Under the pieces are notes generated by a model that worked only from the letters and a program-made list of their open reading frames with translations, was not told where the DNA came from and did no database searches. The translations under genes and the position numbers were made by a program. From the NCBI GenBank assembly GCA_019925105.1, contig JAHGAU010000036.1, positions 310,001 through 374,000 on the forward strand: a stretch of 64,000 nucleotides of DNA, in the 5' to 3' direction. This DNA comes from Niebla homalea. Lineage: Eukaryota > Ascomycota > Lecanoromycetes > Lecanorales > Ramalinaceae. Numbering within the stretch: the stretch's first letter is position 1; each line of letters begins with the position of its first letter. Shown piece by piece: positions 60,538-64,000 of the stretch.

Positions 60538-60758
60538 TATTAAACGTAAAGATATATAAAAGTAAATAATATATATATATATTTTATATAATTTATTTAA
60601 GAAGTATAATACTATCTATATGAAATACTTAAGTAGTATAAGATATACGGCCAGGTAATAATATCTATACGCGTTATAATAGTGTCTTAACACCGCTCGC
60701 ATGACGGCTCAGTGACACTCCATGCAATACCACCACCATGCCTGCACCCAGGCTGACA
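60538..60758 (-). repeat. Copia LTR, right copy (5' LTR)
   Basis: 221 bp. The first 110 bp or so on the plus strand are AT-shifted. From about 60680 to the end the sequence is essentially unmutated and ends GGCTGACA. It lies 28 bp upstream of the AAA-ATPase start codon. Confidence 0.92.
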
Positions 60759-60786
60759 CTTTGAGCTCAAGATACCGGTCTTCACA

Positions 60787-62347
60787 ATGTCTCATTCTGA
60801 AACTCTGCCTGCTGCTGATCATCAAGATGCGCGGGCCATTTTCGAAGCTTACAGCTCGCACAACTCAGGACACCGTATTCATACCGACACTAGCATTCAG
60901 ATTGCCCTTCATGAACATTATCCATTTCACAACATCAGCTCAACTGCGATTGATCTGATCAAATTTGCTAGAGCGGGCCATGCCTCCGCCACGCCAAACA
61001 CTACAAGGCATCGGACACTGCAATCGCTCGTCTTTGAGCCTGCTGCGCGCAGGCTAGCGAATGACAGTAAGTACGCAGGTAAGCTGAAGAGTGTGGTTTC
61101 TTTCGGGCTATATGACTACACGTGGCAAGAGCACAACTTCCAAGTCTTCGTTGTGGATGGGCAGAATAGCTTGATTGGTGCATGTGATCGCCGGTATTAC
61201 ATCTTGGGTTCCAGAGCGTTGGCAGGTACAGAAAATCATGATAAAGACTTCAAAGATAGCAGTATTGAGGCAATGGAAGCCCTGGTGTTGGAAGCCAGCG
61301 CCTGGGCAGAGCAGACTCATGAAGAGGTCTGGATATATGACCAAGGGCGGTGGAGCAAGGATGCGGAGCTTTACAACCTGGTGCAAGATGTCAGCTGGGA
61401 TGATCTGATTCTTGAAGAGAAAACGAAGCAGGCCATCATCAGAGACGTGATAGGCTTCTTCGACGCCAGAGATACTTACCGGGAGCTAGGCACGCCCTGG
61501 AAGGTACACATTTAAGTACCCTGTTCTTCGTGCGCATCATATTCGCTTACTGTAGAACAGCGTGGCCTCATCTTTCACGGCGTGCCCGGCAATGGTAAAA
61601 CATCAACCGCCAAAGCGCTGATGAAGTCCCTCACATCACGATCGGAGCCCGTTCCCACCCTCGTCGTTAAGACTCTCGCGCAACGGAGTTTCGGGCCGCA
61701 GATGTCACTGCGGCAGATCTTCTCAAAAGCACGGCAGGCTGCGCCCTGCCTGCTATTATTTGAAGACATCGACAGTCTTGTAACGGAGCAAGTCCGAAGC
61801 TACTTCTTCAACGAAGTGGATGGGCTGGAGGACAACGGCGGTATTCTGATGGTGGGATCAACAAATAGTCGTGAGTAATCGCGTTTCCTGTCAGCAAGAC
61901 ACATTTCCGTTCTCTGGCCTGCGGTGTCCCTTGGATCCTGAATTTAACACGCCTCGCGCTCAAGTGGAGAATTTGCATCCTGGGCTGTCGAAGCGTCCTA
62001 GCCGCTTCGACCGCAAATATCACTTCAACAACCCTTCCCTGGATGAACGTACGCGATACTGTGAACACTGGAAACACAAGTTGTCAAGCAAGCCTGCTGC
62101 AGCGATGCCCGACGGCCTGCCTCCATACATCGCCTCAATAACTGAAGGCTTCAGCTTTGCATACATGAAGGAGGCCTTTGTTGCTTCCTTGCTCACACTT
62201 GTCCGACAGTCAGAAGATGGTGAGATCACATCGTTCCCCAAGCCAAGCGAAGAGCAAGTCCAGACGAAAGGCAGGTTTGGATTGATACTTGAGCAGCAAA
62301 TTGCTAGCTTGAGGAAGGACATTGGCGAGGGAGTCGCGCAAGGTTGA
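60787..62347 (+). CDS. AAA-family ATPase
   Basis: A P-loop ATPase of a fungal AAA group; substrate and location are unknown. Three exons, 60787-61503, 61561-61870 and 61965-62347, with 57- and 94-bp introns, give 469 aa without stops. Exon 1 encodes a roughly 239-residue N-terminal domain typical of these fungal proteins. Exon 2 opens just before Walker A, G-V-P-G-N-G-K-T (about residue 245), and includes Walker B, L-L-L-F-E-D-I-D, and the sensor-1 S-T-N. Exon 3 starts with the L-H-P-G-L-S-K-R-P-S-R-F-D-R segment that carries the arginine finger region. No transmembrane segment is seen. The ATG lies only 28 bp from the end of the Copia LTR, so the leader and promoter were displaced by the insertion, yet the coding sequence shows neither RIP nor truncation. 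It is either still expressed from an LTR-adjacent start or only recently silenced. Confidence 0.82.
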
Positions 62348-63161
62348 GATAGTGATGAGGTAGGCATGACATAGCGCAGCCTAAGGGGAAAGTTCAATCA
62401 CTGCCATTCGCCAAGACTGAAACCAAACAAGTAGGTGCTAGGTATCGATCCTTACCCAATCCTCCTTACGCTGTCCATCTACCAGTCTTGCCTCCAAGTC
62501 CCTTTGACTGACTCAACGAGGTCTAGACGATGCTCAACCTTATTTCTAGTAATACCTCAATTCTACTTTTTGATGAACGTGACTCGCAAGTGGCAGTGGG
62601 AAAAATTGTCAATTTTACATTACAGAAGAGAAACATCAAAGTCTTACTTTGCAGCACTCGCTAAGTCGGCGAAGCCGGCTGGCCTCGAAAACCCATGTCT
62701 TCCGGTCGTCTTTCAATGGTCAGGATGCACATGGTTTTTGGTTTTCTTTTTAGTTTTTCTTTTTTGGTCTTTCTCCCTTGCAGAACATCGGCAGCTGCTT
62801 CAAGTCTACTCACTTTTGCTTGAAATCACATTATTAATGTTCTGCATTCAAAGTTGTCTCAGGTCGTCTCATGCGGCATGTCGTCTCTTCTGTGACATTT
62901 ATCCGGTGCTTGTTGTTTATGCGAGACCAGCTACTCAGACTTCAACTGAAATCTCGGAGACAGTATTCATGCATTGGGAATGCAGAACGTATACGTGCGT
63001 ATAAGGCTATGGTACATAGTAAAACGGTGTTCAGACAGACATGCGACCAGCACTGCACCTTTGTACACATCACGCCACCCGCCATTAAACAGTGTAAACG
63101 TTTCCCCATGCCTACTTCAGAACAGTCACCAAGGGTCCTCTTACCGTCGATATCAATAAAG
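62348..63161. other. Convergent spacer between the ATPase and the GH16-like gene
   Basis: 814 bp. A long frame on the plus strand has no plausible start and a random, Cys/Phe-rich composition, so it is not called. Nothing else is seen. Confidence 0.4.
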
Positions 63162-64000
63162 TCAAAGCCACCGCCAAGCGAACAGATCGTCGAAAGCACT
63201 AGTGACAAGCGCAACTCCTGCCACCACCAGTAGGCCAAGCGTGATACCCATCTTCAGGCCCGAACTCCTTTCAGGCGGTAAATCACCATCCCAGCTCCCA
63301 GGACTGACGCTTTGATTGCCTACGTCCGCCTTGTCCTCACTGAAAAAGAACGTCTTGGCCGTTGCATTCCCGTTCAACCCTCCCTCCCGGACCACGGTAT
63401 CCGGAATCACACAAATCTCTCCCTGCTTGCCCCTCCCGCCATTACTCGGCTTGCACCGCGCCTGCCAATCCTCTCGCCTGCGTGGATCGCTGCTATTGAA
63501 GTAGGCCTTCACATACCCGACCCGCATCACCGCGTCCCGTTCGGGCGGCCCCTGCGACCATCCCTTATCGCCGTTGCTCCACTGAGACAGCGTCACGTGT
63601 CCAGGCACCTGCGGGACCGAGGTGGTCATGGTGGTGAGGAGGTGGGAGTCGGCGAAGAAGGCGACCGAGGTGGCGGACCAGTCGAAGCGGTATTCGTGGA
63701 AGCCTTGAATAATGAATCAATCAACACCCCACCCACCCATACACCCAAAAGCAGCCGATTGCCACACGCTTTCCGATTGGTTTTCTGGTGGGGATTGGAA
63801 ACAATTTTTTTTCCACCCAAAACCTTGTGGGGATGAGGTTGTAGGACGAGGAGGAGGGGGAGGAGGAGGAGGAGGAAGGGGGGAGGAGCTACATACCATC
63901 GGTAGGGTCGAAGGGTAAGGCAGGGTGCGAGAAGGTCGGCGTGTTGGCGGCGTTGTAACCGGCTTCGGCGGAGGCGGGGGATTGGAGGACGAGGTTGATG
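63162..64000 (-). CDS. GH16-like beta-glucanase with C-terminal membrane anchor, 5' part off the window
   Basis: Probable cell-wall or secreted beta-glucan hydrolase or transglycosylase of glycoside hydrolase family 16. Visible exons are 64000-63897 (continuing beyond the edge) and 63703-63162, joined across a GTATGT donor and CAAG acceptor in phase 1. The fragment has the late concanavalin-fold motifs: F-H-E-Y-R-F-D-W-S followed by a F-F-A-D strand, W-S-N-G-D-x-x-W-S-x-G-P-P, and V-x-Y-V-K-A-Y-F-N-S-S. A Cys-containing linker follows, then a hydrophobic helix near the C-terminus (about 20 residues ending before F-A-W-R-W-L), which suggests a membrane-anchored form. The E-x-D-x-x-E catalytic site would be upstream of the window, so activity cannot be judged. 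The intron contains a G/C-rich GGA/TCC simple repeat. Confidence 0.78.
63840..63889. repeat. GGA-rich simple repeat in an intron
   Basis: A run of GGAGGA-type sequence lies inside the intron of the GH16-like gene. Low complexity only. Confidence 0.6.

Larger units (their letters stand above)
37896..60758 (-). mobile_element. Ty1/Copia LTR retrotransposon, outer host of the nest, RIP-mutated
   Basis: The element starts TGTCAG and ends CTGACA, has 221-bp LTRs at both ends, and is flanked by CTTTG. Removing three nested elements with their duplications leaves about 5.6 kb, a normal Copia size. The retained segments are 37896-39076, 41418-43934, 51206-52011 and 59660-60758. It reads on the minus strand. 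Just inside the right-hand (5') LTR is a primer-binding site of half-tRNA-initiator-Met type. The reverse transcriptase motifs lie at about 42022-41882. The position of reverse transcriptase late in the body fits the Copia order of integrase before reverse transcriptase. All frames are broken by stops from C-to-T and G-to-A changes, so it is dead. Confidence 0.9.

Noticed and set aside
37896..60758. Giant cargo-carrying element (Starship-like) with a tyrosine recombinase
   Set aside because: The borders are LTRs with 5-bp duplications, and no captain-type gene or cargo gene lies between them.
62435..63004. 189-residue plus-strand frame with hydrophobic stretches
   Set aside because: It begins without an ATG, has random composition rich in Cys and Phe, and lies in the spacer after the ATPase gene.

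Overview
The window is nuclear DNA of a filamentous ascomycete (Pezizomycotina, probably Dothideomycetes; the class is my inference). Supporting signs are short 50-60 bp introns with GTRNGT donors, CT-rich promoters, Zn2Cys6 and B-cyclin proteins of Pezizomycotina type, and a large AT-rich island carrying the CpA-to-TpA scars of repeat-induced point mutation (RIP).

Positions 1-34,000 are gene-dense and look like core genome. In order they hold: a low-complexity hypothetical protein (+), uracil phosphoribosyltransferase (-), a small one-helix membrane protein (-), the giant bridge-like lipid-transfer protein Fmp27/BLTP2 (+, four exons, 2960 aa), a B-type cyclin (-), a Zn2Cys6 regulator with an N-terminal beta-grasp-like domain (+), RNA polymerase III subunit RPC4/Rpc53 (+), cohesin subunit Scc3/STAG (+), urease accessory protein UreD (+), and a Lys-rich protein with a three-copy tandem repeat (-). 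These genes are not a functional cluster. They cover nucleotide salvage, lipid transport, cell cycle, transcription, chromatin and nitrogen metabolism.

Positions 34,000-37,895 are gene-poor. They carry a divergent pair of small secreted protein genes, both with TATA boxes. One has a Kex2-type Lys-Arg site and the other is a 69-aa six-cysteine protein. This is a typical candidate-effector setting beside a repeat island.

Positions 37,896-60,758 are a single 22.9-kb nest of four LTR retrotransposons, each delimited here by equal-length LTRs and a perfect 5-bp target duplication. A Ty1/Copia element on the minus strand (221-bp LTRs, duplication CTTTG, about 5.6 kb without insertions) was entered separately by a 2.3-kb gag-only element (173-bp LTRs, ATATA), a 7.3-kb Ty3/Gypsy element (216-bp LTRs, AATAC) and a 7.6-kb Ty3/Gypsy element (333-bp LTRs, ATATT). 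All are heavily RIP-mutated, but the outermost 60-110 bp of each element is largely spared at both ends. The same sequence in the inward-facing LTR copy is mutated.

Positions 60,759-64,000 return to normal genes. An intact AAA-ATPase gene starts only 28 bp beyond the Copia LTR, so the nest has separated it from its ancestral promoter. A partial GH16-like membrane-anchored glucanase runs off the right edge.
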